From an uncultured Eubacterium sp. (GTDB taxonomy: Bacteria > Bacillota > Clostridia > Lachnospirales > Lachnospiraceae), in the NCBI GenBank assembly GCA_910586045.1, contig CAJUIH010000001.1:25817-89816 (forward strand): a DNA stretch of 64,000 nt. The letters run 5' to 3'. The position numbers and the translations under genes are program-made. Position 1 is the stretch's first letter, and every line of letters begins with the position of its first letter. The notes beneath the pieces were generated by a model. That model did no database searches and was not told the DNA's origin. It was given only the letters and a program-made list of their open reading frames with translations. This document shows, in pieces, positions 47,701 to 56,135 of this stretch.

Positions 47701-47962
47701 TGCGATTCCTTATGACACTGGATGGAATATTTTGGTCGATGGGAAAAAGGCGGATCTGTTGAGAGTAAACTATGGGTTTATCGGGGCGTATGTGGGGCCT
47801 GGGAAGCATGATATTGTCTTGCAATATCGGATTCCGTATTTCCGCATTACCATGGCAGTAAGTGCAGTTGGCGTTGCAGCTATTATTTTTTGGTTTATTT
47901 ATTGGACGAAGCAAAGCAAAAAGACGGTAGAAGATTCGTTGCCCGTGACAGCAGGGCAGTGA
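44729..47962 (+). CDS. YfhO-family polytopic membrane protein
   Basis: 1077 residues from ATG 44729, with GGGAGG eight bases upstream. One N-terminal helix, an extracytoplasmic segment, many helices from about 160 to 650, a large soluble part and a last helix near 1040-1060. Motifs DIGDDSLSQTYPNLY and NMNDYLHRFLKSMNVAG mirror those of the other YfhO at 6746. It is followed after 62 bases by a GT2 of the CsbB/GtrB type, the known pairing in Bacillus, Listeria and Staphylococcus, where CsbB makes an undecaprenyl-phosphate sugar and YfhO transfers it to a wall polymer. Confidence 0.84.
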   Translation: MGRLKKDKATWAAVLSGIFLACIILTSVREVSLTIYFEQYPEQTMTQFFYDIGNGYSEKYTSLETASEKTQITIPDAYLESMAGFRVDLTNQEGVIRVAKMALRKNGLAVANFLPEDIAGEIDQAVQSNYCIQDGVLVINNETSDGQLYFADGFVEQIKTARALQWIELLLAVLCISIFGVLVYYREKMFLAVSNISIQKKRVLAVFVFVSGTLWCYRMYVFGERVFVFSDIGDDSLSQTYPNLYRCAALIERGMQFLGFDFVSGYGAGRTINAMNIFDWMVFFGSDNLPYLMGIGQILKVVLAFLLFYYFLRLLNRREISCLIGAASYALCGHMMMRQYWKSYSNEVVLSALLLLSLELSIVKRKHAMLAAAIFLYSITLGDYNSVLVFALVVGYTIFRYFELKDFYFREFMKTISVSIFAYIVAMIGSFAFVFPSFLKSLASERARNGISMFDIQDLFQFQNFEVIITAFLRTISETLEGKNELYYAVKNMNILEGPTFYCGLVMLLFIPLAFYKLDKKRKIMAGVVTILFIAYLFLPAFRFMANGFGGVTFKLSSFWAVILMLYYGTMGIDIWLSRKGKISYVPIVSLAVILVLLGGIGFGQNQIKIDSGQLWIFLIISVFCICIVMFRKKMDTAYVGYLLAAVTFIDLFANAHVFCNSAIAVTQNRLGQVYSDRNIDYIKEQDDSVFYRIENKNNRTHYCKGLVQDYYGLVDYSGGTNMNDYLHRFLKSMNVAGMLPETDHYMTGLSNANELYDLLCVKYVLTGEEEIDNHYGLKLIAETDDAKIYENTNMLSLGYCYTSYIEENEMEKLDILDRRSALLDSVVLEPDHASQYKNLFQEKGYTDYKMNLKGSEVAYQYHEKERKVSFDEIQENKVIILTFDMKSQENIFGTLRYGNDEQCLGSVNIGSLGTNSTQSFIFTGNKLSYFICDVGDMENIKIKIYDRDVYYQKSDAYVKDRKEHAFQCSSFSSNDIAGTVETNTDAVLSFAIPYDTGWNILVDGKKADLLRVNYGFIGAYVGPGKHDIVLQYRIPYFRITMAVSAVGVAAIIFWFIYWTKQSKKTVEDSLPVTAGQ

Positions 47963-48024
47963 TGAATTAGCTTTATTTTGCAAATAAACGAAGCAGATGT
48001 TTTCATATGGGAGGATTTATAGGA

Positions 48025-48984
48025 GTGGAAGGGATATCGGTAGTTGTGCCTGTTTTCAATGAAGAAGGCAATATTGCAAAGCTGCACAGGGAAATATATG
48101 ACGTATGTGAAAAGAGCGGATATGACTATGAAATTATATTTGTTAATGACGGCTCGTCAGATGGGACAGATCAAATATGCAGGGCGCTGAAGCCGCTGCA
48201 CTACATCAGCCTGCGCAGGAATTTTGGCCAGACGGCGGCCATGGATGCGGGGATCAAGGCCGCGTGTTATGACTATATTGTGACAATGGACGGGGACGGA
48301 CAAAACGACCCTGCAGATATTCCCGCGATGATCCAAAAGCTGGAGGAAGAGGGGCTGGATGTGGTGTCAGGGTGGAGAAAGAACCGCAAGGACACTTTTT
48401 TGAAAAGATTTGTTTCCCGCGGCGCGAACCTCCTTAGGAAGCTGCTGGTGCATGACGGGATCCATGACAGCGGATGCTCCTTGAAAGTATACCGGAGGGA
48501 ATGTTTTGCGCATGTAGATCTGTATGGGGAACAGCACCGGTTTATTCCGGCCATATTAAAGATCAAGGGGTTCCGGATCGGTGAAGCTGTGGTCAACCAC
48601 AGGCCGAGGACGGCAGGGAAGACAAAATACAACTGGAAGCGGACGGTCAAAGGGTTCGTGGATATGGTTTCAGTCTGGTTTTGGAATAAATACGCCACCA
48701 GGCCGCTGCATCTGCTGGGCGGCATGGGGCTGGTATTTTTATTGGCGGGAGGGGGATGCGGCGCATGGTCTGGCGCTATTTACCTGATGGGATATAAGAT
48801 GTCGGATAATTTGATCCCGCCTTTGCTGACGGTGTTTTTTGTTATTGTAGGGTTTTTGATGTTTGTCTTTGGCCTGATGAGTGAAATTTTGATTAAAATT
48901 TATTACGGGCAGAGGATTGACAAGCCGTACTGTATCAAGGAGGAAATAGGAACAGGCAGGCAGTTGGAAAAAGATATGGGGTAA
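48025..48984 (+). CDS. GT2 polyprenyl-phosphate glycosyltransferase (CsbB/GtrB-like)
   Basis: 319 residues from GTG 48025, because GGAGG at 48010-48014 would serve it; the ATG at 48007 lies on that site. The core has ISVVVPVFNEEGNIAKL, NDGSSDGTDQI, SLRRNFGQTAAMDAGI and TMDGDGQNDPADIP, then two C-terminal helices (about 222-245 and 258-280). It loads a sugar onto undecaprenyl phosphate. Directly behind the YfhO gene, it is the likely donor-making partner. Confidence 0.86.
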   Translation: MEGISVVVPVFNEEGNIAKLHREIYDVCEKSGYDYEIIFVNDGSSDGTDQICRALKPLHYISLRRNFGQTAAMDAGIKAACYDYIVTMDGDGQNDPADIPAMIQKLEEEGLDVVSGWRKNRKDTFLKRFVSRGANLLRKLLVHDGIHDSGCSLKVYRRECFAHVDLYGEQHRFIPAILKIKGFRIGEAVVNHRPRTAGKTKYNWKRTVKGFVDMVSVWFWNKYATRPLHLLGGMGLVFLLAGGGCGAWSGAIYLMGYKMSDNLIPPLLTVFFVIVGFLMFVFGLMSEILIKIYYGQRIDKPYCIKEEIGTGRQLEKDMG

Positions 48985-48989
48985 TAAGT

Positions 48990-50132
48990 ATGAATTTATT
49001 GATACTGTCCCATGAGTATCCGCCGATTGGCGGGGGAGGGGGCAATGCGTGTTATTTTTTGGCAAGGGAATTTGTCCGTACCGGCAGCAGGGTAACGGTT
49101 CTTACAGCGCAGTTTGGAGGAAAGAAAGAGCACGAGGTTACAAAAGACGGGGTACGAATCTGCAGGGTACCATGCAGGCGCACGAAGATGGAGACGAGCA
49201 GCCTGATGGAAATGGCATCCTATTTAATCCATGCCTGGAAACGGGCGGTGCGCATGGTGCGGACGGAATTATTTGATATATGTCTGGTTTTTTTCGGCGT
49301 TCCCAGCGGGCCGATTGCGTGGTATTTAAAGAAACGGTTTGCCCTGCCTTATATGATAAGGCTTGGCGGAGGGGATATACCAGGGGCGCAGAAACGTTTT
49401 CAATACATCTATAAAATATTGAATCCGGCATTGCACAGAATATGGGGCTGTGCGGATCGATTGGTTGCAAATAGCGAAGGGCTAAGGGAACGTGCATTGC
49501 AATTTGATCATACAAATAGGATAGATATTGTGCCGAATGGCGTGGATGACTTGTTTTATGTGCCGGAAAAAAAGAGTGAACGTGGATATATAAAAATATT
49601 GTTTGTTTCCCGTCTGATTGAAGGAAAGGGGCTTCAATATATTATTCCAGATATCAAACGCATAGAAGCGGTTGTAAAGGCTGAATGTGGGAGGTCTTTA
49701 CGCTTGCTTATTGTTGGAGATGGACCCTATAAGAAGTGTTTAGAAAGAATCGTTGCTCAGACAGGAAGTAGCGGGATTGTCACTTTTGAAGGAAGAAAAG
49801 AAAAAGAACAAATTCGACAGTATTATCAGGATGCAGATATATTTATTTTACCGTCGTTGTCTGAGGGAATGCCAAATGTAGTACTGGAAGCTATGGCATG
49901 TGGATTACCTGTTCTTATGACACCTTGTGAGGGAAGCAAAGAACTGATCAGAGGGAATGGGATTATTTCGGAATTGGAAAATTTTCCTGAACATTTGACA
50001 AGGCTGTGTGTGGACAGAGACATGAGAAGTAAAATGGGCGAGATTAGCCGGTACAGGGTGGAAGATCTTTTTCAATGGAAGTGTATTGGACATAAATATT
50101 TAGAAATTATGAAAAATGTGTTGGGGGTATAA
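48990..50132 (+). CDS. Glycosyltransferase family 4
   Basis: 380 residues; ATG 48990 follows GGGG by a short spacer. The N-terminus LILSHEYPPIGGGGGNACYFLA is the classic acceptor-domain start, and ILFVSRLIEGKGLQYII plus FILPSLSEGMPNVVLEAMACGLPVLMT is the donor site. The five-glycine stretch is encoded by GGCGGGGGAGGGGGC (49030-49044), a G5-A-G5 run. It lies five bases after the GT2 gene and touches the CapK-like gene. Confidence 0.86.
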   Translation: MNLLILSHEYPPIGGGGGNACYFLAREFVRTGSRVTVLTAQFGGKKEHEVTKDGVRICRVPCRRTKMETSSLMEMASYLIHAWKRAVRMVRTELFDICLVFFGVPSGPIAWYLKKRFALPYMIRLGGGDIPGAQKRFQYIYKILNPALHRIWGCADRLVANSEGLRERALQFDHTNRIDIVPNGVDDLFYVPEKKSERGYIKILFVSRLIEGKGLQYIIPDIKRIEAVVKAECGRSLRLLIVGDGPYKKCLERIVAQTGSSGIVTFEGRKEKEQIRQYYQDADIFILPSLSEGMPNVVLEAMACGLPVLMTPCEGSKELIRGNGIISELENFPEHLTRLCVDRDMRSKMGEISRYRVEDLFQWKCIGHKYLEIMKNVLGV

Positions 50133-51512
50133 ATGGGCAGATTAAAACAGGAAGTTCTGTTTTGCGGATTAAAACTTTGCGGAAGCGGGATACCTGAAAA
50201 ATATAATCAAATTAGTAAACTAAGCAAACTGAATAAGACCCACCTGAAAAAATATCAGATGGAAAAATTGAAAAAATGCATTCAATATGCATACCATAAC
50301 GTTCCTTATTATCATAAAGTGCTGGCTGAAGCAGGAGTAATGACAGATGACAAAGACAGCATTGACTGGAATTGTTATATGAAAATACCAAAGTTGACCA
50401 AGGAATTGATTAGGGATTATAAAAAAGAATTGCAGAGTAGGGACAGGCGTATAAAAGGGATCTATGCCAACCATTCCGGGGGTTCAACTGGAATGCCGAT
50501 TGAGATTTGGCAGGATAGGGAATATAACGAGTGGAATATTGCAAATTCATTGTTTCTGAAAACGTTTGGCGGTTACAGGCTTGGAGATAAGGAATTAAGA
50601 TTATGGGGGTCGGAAAGTGATTTATTGGAAAACAAAGAGAAGATGTCCCTGCGTGTTCGAAACAGGATTTATGGGCGAAAGGAACTGAATAGTTTTAAAA
50701 TGTCTTTGGATAATATGGAGCATTATGTAGACATTTGGAATCAATATAAACCAGAATGGGTAGAAGCATATGCACAGTCTGTTTATGAACTGGGTGTTTT
50801 TATAAAAAAGAATAGGATGAAAATACATACGCCTAAAGGTATTGTAACCAGTGCAGGTACGCTATATCCATCCATGAGAACTGAAATAGAAACGATATTT
50901 GGATGCAGGGTATTTAACCGGTATGGATCAAGAGAAGTTGGTGGAATGGCATGTAACTGTACGAATGAAACAGATCTTCATTTGTCGGTATGGAATCATT
51001 ATGTCGAAATACTGGACAATAATATGCAGCCTGTCAAACAGGGGCAGATCGGAAAAGTATATGTGACGACATTGAATAACAGGGTTATGCCTCTGATTAG
51101 ATATGAAATAGGAGATATTGCAGAAAAAGTGGAATGGGATCATGGGTGTTGCAGATATGGTATGCCGCTGCTGAAAGGGCTGGAGGGGAGGGACATGTCT
51201 GTCATTCGTACACGAGATGGCAAGATTGTGCCGGGAGAGTTTTTTATTCATTTTATTGGCGTAGTATATAATAGCGGATTTATTGATAAGTTTCAAGTCA
51301 TTCAACATGACTATGAGAAGCTGGAAATTAAAGCGCAAATCCTTGATGATAATGAATTTGAAAAGATGCGAGATAAAATTGAAAGTGCAATTAAACTTGA
51401 AATGACAGATAGGGTTCAAATTATCTGGAGTAAAGTTGAAAGCATACCTTGCCTGCAGAGTGGTAAATATTTGTATGTATATTCAAAAATAGACAGGGAG
51501 GGGTATCAGTGA
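50133..51512 (+). CDS. CapK/phenylacetate-CoA-ligase-like adenylating protein
   Basis: 459 residues; the ATG directly follows the preceding stop. YANHSGGSTGMPIEIWQD is the ATP-binding loop, FNRYGSREVGGMACNC the second ANL-type motif, and RYEIGDIAE a conserved Asp block. This is the CapK family named for capsule loci and related to PaaK ligases. Its substrate is not established; it would activate a carboxylate. The following DUF362 gene overlaps it by four bases (GTGA), so the two probably act together. Confidence 0.82.
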   Translation: MGRLKQEVLFCGLKLCGSGIPEKYNQISKLSKLNKTHLKKYQMEKLKKCIQYAYHNVPYYHKVLAEAGVMTDDKDSIDWNCYMKIPKLTKELIRDYKKELQSRDRRIKGIYANHSGGSTGMPIEIWQDREYNEWNIANSLFLKTFGGYRLGDKELRLWGSESDLLENKEKMSLRVRNRIYGRKELNSFKMSLDNMEHYVDIWNQYKPEWVEAYAQSVYELGVFIKKNRMKIHTPKGIVTSAGTLYPSMRTEIETIFGCRVFNRYGSREVGGMACNCTNETDLHLSVWNHYVEILDNNMQPVKQGQIGKVYVTTLNNRVMPLIRYEIGDIAEKVEWDHGCCRYGMPLLKGLEGRDMSVIRTRDGKIVPGEFFIHFIGVVYNSGFIDKFQVIQHDYEKLEIKAQILDDNEFEKMRDKIESAIKLEMTDRVQIIWSKVESIPCLQSGKYLYVYSKIDREGYQ

Positions 51513-52981
51513 ACCAATGTGATGTCTGGATACAGAAAATAGATCATGCGGTATATCCACAATTGCCATTTCATCCGCAGGAGTGTTATCCGGAATTTAA
51601 GGAATTTTGTTATGATGTGCAGTGTAGTAGAAAAAATGAGGTGTACGGAGCTGTACGGGAAATATTACATCAGCTTGGATATGATAAGGCCCATTACGGA
51701 ACAGAAAAATGGAATCCATTAAAAGGTATGATAAAAAATGGAAGTACTGTTTTAATAAAGCCAAATTTCGTACGTGGTACACACATATGGGGAAAAAGAG
51801 GTGTTCAGGCAATGGTGACAAATGCATCTGTGATTCGTCCGATTATTGATTATGTCCTGCTTGCCACAGATGGTGACGTGAGGTTGATTATAGGTGATGC
51901 ACCAATGCGGGGTTCTGATTGGTCTATGATTCTGAAAGCTTCCCAAATAAATGAACTGTTGTTGTTTTATAAGGAGAAAGGGTACCCTATCCAGCTAATA
52001 GATTTTCGTAAATATTTGGCGGTTCATAATAAAGACCAGATATATGAAAAAACGGTTCCGAATCCAGGCAGGAAACCGGATGATTATATTGAAGTAGATA
52101 TGAAAAGAGATTCCATGCTGTGTGAGATTATAGATAGCAGGGAGAAATTTTCAATGGGAGGTATTAAGAAAGGCACGATAAAGAAGTATCATAATAAAAA
52201 TACCAACTCGTATTTGTTTCCCAAAGAAGTTCTGGAAGCAGATGTATTTATTAATGTTCCAAAATTGAAGACACATAGGATGGCCGGATTGACCTGTGCG
52301 ATGAAAAATTTGATCGGAATAAACGGGGAAAAAGAACGGATCGCACATTATAGGTCTGGTGTAAAAAGTGAACAGAGCGATGAATTTGAAAAACTATATA
52401 TAGGGATATTGTTACGTGAGAGGATATGGGCTTTTTTGAAGAAAATTGAAAAACCATGGTCACGGAAACTAATGACTTTGAGCAAGCGTTTTGTACAGAA
52501 ATATGTTTGGAAAGGAAAAACATTTGAAGAGACTTACGCATTAAATCCTCCAAAGCAATACCGTGAAGGGGGATGGCAGGGAAATGATACGTTGTGGCGC
52601 TGTGTTGCGGATATCAATCGTATTTTGTTATATGCAGACAAAAACGGTATTTTAAAAAATGAAATTCAACGGGAATATTTATGTCTGGTAGATGCTGTTA
52701 TCGCTGGGGAGGGGGAAGGGCCTTTAGCAAATACGCCAAAAAATACTGGAATTGTTATGGGTGGGACAAATCCGGTTATGGTGGATTTTGCAGCAGCTAT
52801 AATTATGAATTTTGACTATCGCTTGTTGCCTGCGATCTGCAGGTCATTTGAAAAACATAAATATTTATTGGTTAGCAAAAGGCCGGATGATATCAACATA
52901 AAAAGCAATGTTCCAGTATCCGAGTACAGTATGGATTTTGTCCCTACAAGCGGTTGGAATGTGTTGTATCGATCAAGATAG
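51509..52981 (+). CDS. DUF362-domain protein
   Basis: 490 residues from GTG 51509 with GGGAGGGG upstream. VLIKPNFVRG, VRLIIGDAPMRGSDW, FINVPKLKTHRMAGLTCAMKNLIG and CLVDAVIAGEGEGPLANTPKNTGIVMGGTNPV are DUF362 hallmarks. No CxxCxxC ferredoxin motif is seen. Biochemical function is not known. The tight overlap with a CapK-like ligase suggests the pair makes or attaches an acyl-type substituent on the glycan or its lipid carrier. Confidence 0.8.
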   Translation: MNQCDVWIQKIDHAVYPQLPFHPQECYPEFKEFCYDVQCSRKNEVYGAVREILHQLGYDKAHYGTEKWNPLKGMIKNGSTVLIKPNFVRGTHIWGKRGVQAMVTNASVIRPIIDYVLLATDGDVRLIIGDAPMRGSDWSMILKASQINELLLFYKEKGYPIQLIDFRKYLAVHNKDQIYEKTVPNPGRKPDDYIEVDMKRDSMLCEIIDSREKFSMGGIKKGTIKKYHNKNTNSYLFPKEVLEADVFINVPKLKTHRMAGLTCAMKNLIGINGEKERIAHYRSGVKSEQSDEFEKLYIGILLRERIWAFLKKIEKPWSRKLMTLSKRFVQKYVWKGKTFEETYALNPPKQYREGGWQGNDTLWRCVADINRILLYADKNGILKNEIQREYLCLVDAVIAGEGEGPLANTPKNTGIVMGGTNPVMVDFAAAIIMNFDYRLLPAICRSFEKHKYLLVSKRPDDINIKSNVPVSEYSMDFVPTSGWNVLYRSR

Positions 52982-53020
52982 ATGCTGATTAAAATAGTTT
53001 TTATACAGGAGAGAAGCATA

Positions 53021-54340
53021 ATGACAGGATTATTTGAAAAACTGACCGCAAAAAAAGAAAAGCTTGCTTTGGTAGGCCTAGGCTACGTTGGCATGCCGAT
53101 TGCGGTTTCGTTTTCAAAAAAAATCGATGTAATTGGGTTCGACCTGAACCCGCAGAAGATAAAGGCTTATCAGGACGGACAGGATCCGACGAAAGAAATC
53201 GGCGATGAAGCAGTCAGGGGGTGTACGGTAGAGTTTACCAGTGAGGAGTCCAGACTGCGGGAAGCAAAATTTATCATTGTGGCGGTCCCGACCCCGGTAA
53301 AGGAGGACCATTCCCCGGACCTTTCCCCGGTCAAGGCAGCAAGCGGGATTGTGGGAAGAAATCTGTCGTGCGGTTCTGTCGTGGTATTCGAATCAACAGT
53401 ATATCCCGGGGTGACGGAGGAGGTCTGTGTCCCGATTCTTGAAAAGGAGTCGGGGCTGACGTGCGGCAGGGACTTCAAAGTAGGTTATTCCCCGGAAAGA
53501 ATCAATCCGGGCGACAAAGTGCACTGCCTGGCTTCCATTACAAAGATTGTGTCCGGCATGGATCAAGAAACACTGGAGACAGTCGCAAAAACCTATGAAC
53601 TGGTAGTGGAAGCCGGGGTATACCGGGCGGAAAGCATAAAGGTTGCGGAAGCTGCGAAAGTTATTGAAAATTCGCAGCGGGATATCAACATTGCCTTTAT
53701 GAATGAACTGTCCATTATCTTCCATAAAATGGGCATTGATACAAAAGCCGTATTGGAGGCCGCCGCGACAAAATGGAATTTTATGAAGTTTGCGCCGGGG
53801 CTGGTGGGAGGGCACTGCATTGGGGTTGACCCGTATTACCTGACCTATAAGGCGGAGGCATTGGGGTACCATTCGCAGGTTATTTTATCCGGCAGGAGGA
53901 TAAACGACGGCATGGGGAAGTATGTGGCGGAGAATACGGTGAAATGTTTAATTAGGGCGGGCATCCCGGTAAGTGCCGCAAAGGTGCTTGTCATGGGCCT
54001 GGCGTTTAAGGAAAATTGTCCGGATATTAGAAACACGAAAGTAGCGGACGTGATCCGGGAACTGCGGGATTATGGGATTGACCCGATGGTCAGCGATCCA
54101 GTGGTGGATCCTGCGGAAGTGGAATCCATGTATGGGATTACGCTGTGTGATGACAGGGAAGCTGCGCAGCTTCATGCCGTAATATTAGCGGTTAGGCATA
54201 GGGAGTTTTTATCCATGTCATTTGAAGACCTGGTACATAAGTTTGCCTATCAGGAACCTGAAAAAAGGGTAGTCATTGATGTTAAGGGAATCTTAGACAA
54301 AAAGTCAGCGCAGAAAGAATGCCTGTACTGGCGCCTATAG
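53021..54340 (+). CDS. UDP-N-acetylhexosamine 6-dehydrogenase (TviB/WbpA-like)
   Basis: 439 residues from ATG 53021 (AGGAGAG upstream). LALVGLGYVGMPIAVSFSK is the NAD site, and Cys266 in GGHCIGVDPYYL is the catalytic cysteine in the context typical of UDP-GlcNAc or UDP-GalNAc dehydrogenases (TviB, WbpA/WbpO, Cap5O) rather than UDP-Glc dehydrogenase. It oxidises C6 twice to give a UDP-HexNAc uronate. The next gene is a TviC-like epimerase, so UDP-GalNAcA is the probable product of the pair. Confidence 0.87.
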   Translation: MTGLFEKLTAKKEKLALVGLGYVGMPIAVSFSKKIDVIGFDLNPQKIKAYQDGQDPTKEIGDEAVRGCTVEFTSEESRLREAKFIIVAVPTPVKEDHSPDLSPVKAASGIVGRNLSCGSVVVFESTVYPGVTEEVCVPILEKESGLTCGRDFKVGYSPERINPGDKVHCLASITKIVSGMDQETLETVAKTYELVVEAGVYRAESIKVAEAAKVIENSQRDINIAFMNELSIIFHKMGIDTKAVLEAAATKWNFMKFAPGLVGGHCIGVDPYYLTYKAEALGYHSQVILSGRRINDGMGKYVAENTVKCLIRAGIPVSAAKVLVMGLAFKENCPDIRNTKVADVIRELRDYGIDPMVSDPVVDPAEVESMYGITLCDDREAAQLHAVILAVRHREFLSMSFEDLVHKFAYQEPEKRVVIDVKGILDKKSAQKECLYWRL

Positions 54341-54357
54341 GGGATGTGGTGAAGACG

Positions 54358-55332
54358 ATGGGATATGAACAGGTTAAGTTTGAAGAGGGCCGTATGTTTT
54401 TAGTAACGGGCGGGGCCGGGTTTATTGGCTCGAATTTGTGTGAAGCGATCCTGGATATGGGGCACCGCGTGCGGTGCCTTGACAATCTGTCTACTGGCAG
54501 GGCTGAAAATGTAGAGATTTTTCAGGGGCGATCGAATTATGCGTTTGTCAATGGCGATATTAGGGACCTGGATACCTGTTTGAAAGCCTGTGAGGGGGTG
54601 GATTATGTCCTGCACCAGGCAGCGTGGGGCAGTGTTCCAAGAAGCTTAGAGATGCCGCTGCATTACGAAGAAGTAAACATACATGGTACACTCAATATGA
54701 TGGAAGCGGCGAAGAGGATGGGTGTTAAGAGGTTTGTGTATGCATCCAGTTCGTCTGTGTATGGTGATCACCCCAAGCTTCCGAAAAAGGAAGGGCAGGA
54801 AGGGGATCTGTTGTCGCCATACGCGCTGACCAAGCGTGTTTGTGAGGAATACGGGAAATTATATTACAAGCTGTATGGACTGGAAACGGTTGGACTGCGG
54901 TATTTTAATGTTTTTGGAAAGCGGCAGGATCCGGACGGGCCTTATGCGGCAGTGATCCCCAAATTTATGAAACAGCTCCTGCATGGGGAAACACCCGTTA
55001 TTCATGGAGACGGCAGGCAGTCCAGGGATTTTACTTATATTGCAAACGTTGTGGAAGCAAATTTTAAAGCATGCACCGCCCAGCCGGAGGCGGCGGGAGA
55101 GGTTTATAATATAGCGTATGGGGGCAGGGAGTATCTGATCGATATATACCATTGTTTGTGTGAAGTGTTGGAAATAGAAAAAGAGCCGGTGTTTGGGCCG
55201 GAAAGGGCAGGGGATATCCGCCATTCCAATGCGGATATCAGTAAAGCAGAAAGGCTGCTCGGCTATCATCCGGATTACAGCTTTGCAGATGGGATCAAAC
55301 TTGCAGCCGAATGGTACAGGAGGAATTTATAA
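54358..55332 (+). CDS. UDP-N-acetylhexosamine C4-epimerase (WbpP/TviC-like)
   Basis: 324 residues from ATG 54358; GTG 54349, five bases after AGGGG, is an equally possible start. VTGGAGFIGSNLCEAIL, HQAAWGSVPRSLEMP, SSSSVYGDHPKLPK, YALTK (active Tyr, Lys) and NVFGKRQDPDGPYAAVIPKF are the pattern of WbpP/TviC epimerases that act on UDP-GlcNAc or its uronate. With the preceding dehydrogenase it makes an N-acetyl-galactosaminuronic-acid donor as in Vi antigen. Confidence 0.88.
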   Translation: MGYEQVKFEEGRMFLVTGGAGFIGSNLCEAILDMGHRVRCLDNLSTGRAENVEIFQGRSNYAFVNGDIRDLDTCLKACEGVDYVLHQAAWGSVPRSLEMPLHYEEVNIHGTLNMMEAAKRMGVKRFVYASSSSVYGDHPKLPKKEGQEGDLLSPYALTKRVCEEYGKLYYKLYGLETVGLRYFNVFGKRQDPDGPYAAVIPKFMKQLLHGETPVIHGDGRQSRDFTYIANVVEANFKACTAQPEAAGEVYNIAYGGREYLIDIYHCLCEVLEIEKEPVFGPERAGDIRHSNADISKAERLLGYHPDYSFADGIKLAAEWYRRNL

Positions 55333-55334
55333 CT

Positions 55335-56119
55335 ATGGGAAAGAGAAGTACAAGCCGGGTAGAATATGGGATTCGTTTTTATAAGAATTTGAAACATAAT
55401 AAACAGAGCGCGGAAGTTATCGTGCCTTTGGTTTTGGAGATTTTAGACCATACGATAGGGGTTAAAGAACTCAGTGTGGCGGATTTTGGATGCGGGACGG
55501 GCCATTGGCTGAATGTCTATAAACAGCATGGGATCAAAGAAGTGTTTGGAATTGACCGGGGGGGGGAAAAGGATGGGATACGCTTTTGGAAATCAATGCG
55601 GATGAATTTCGCAGGCATGACTTAAATAAACGTATCCGCCTGCATAAAAAATACAGCATGGTGCAGTGTCTCGAAACGGCGGAACATATCGAACCTCAAA
55701 ATGCAGAGAAAGTGGTGCTTAACTTAACCAGTATCAGCGACATCGTCCTTTTTTCCGCGGCAATTCCATACCAGAGGGGTGCACACCATGTAAATGAGCA
55801 ATGGCCGGAATACTGGGTAGAATTGTTTGAGAAAAGGGGTTATGCAGTTATTGACTGTATCCGGGAACAGATCTGGAATAATCCCATGGTAAGGGGGTTT
55901 TATGCACAGAATATGTTTTTGTTCTGCAAAAAGACTGAAAATAATAAAAAGCTGCTGGAACTGGAAAAATATAACAGGCCGGGAATGCTGCGGCTGGTAC
56001 ATCCTGCAATTTGGGAAGAACTGAACCAGTATGGATTTATGAAAGTAATTGACAAAATGCACGACAATCCATTTATTTATTGGCTGTATGTAACTTTTAT
56101 TAAGAAAAAATATTTTTAA
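55335..56119 (+). pseudogene. SAM-dependent methyltransferase split by frameshift at a G9 tract (probably phase-OFF)
   Basis: AGGAGG precedes ATG 55335. The first frame holds motif I (VADFGCGTGHWLNVY, FGIDRG) and then reads out of frame past the G9 run (55558-55566) to a stop at 55625. The other frame, open to 56119, continues the family: LLEINADEFRRHDLN, YSMVQCLETAEHIEPQNA, FSAAIPYQRGAHHVNEQWPEYW. Ten or seven G bases would give one protein of 261 or 260 residues. It would methylate a sugar hydroxyl or carboxyl group. The rest of the gene is free of lesions, so reversible switching is more likely than decay; a homopolymer sequencing error must be excluded. Confidence 0.8.
55558..55566 (+). 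repeat. Poly-G tract (G9), breaks the methyltransferase frame
   Basis: Nine G bases straight after the methyltransferase motif FGID, from the Arg75 codon onward. At this length the frame leads to an early stop; one more G or two fewer restores the gene. Confidence 0.8.
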
Positions 56120-56135
56120 GATATGGAGAAAAAAA

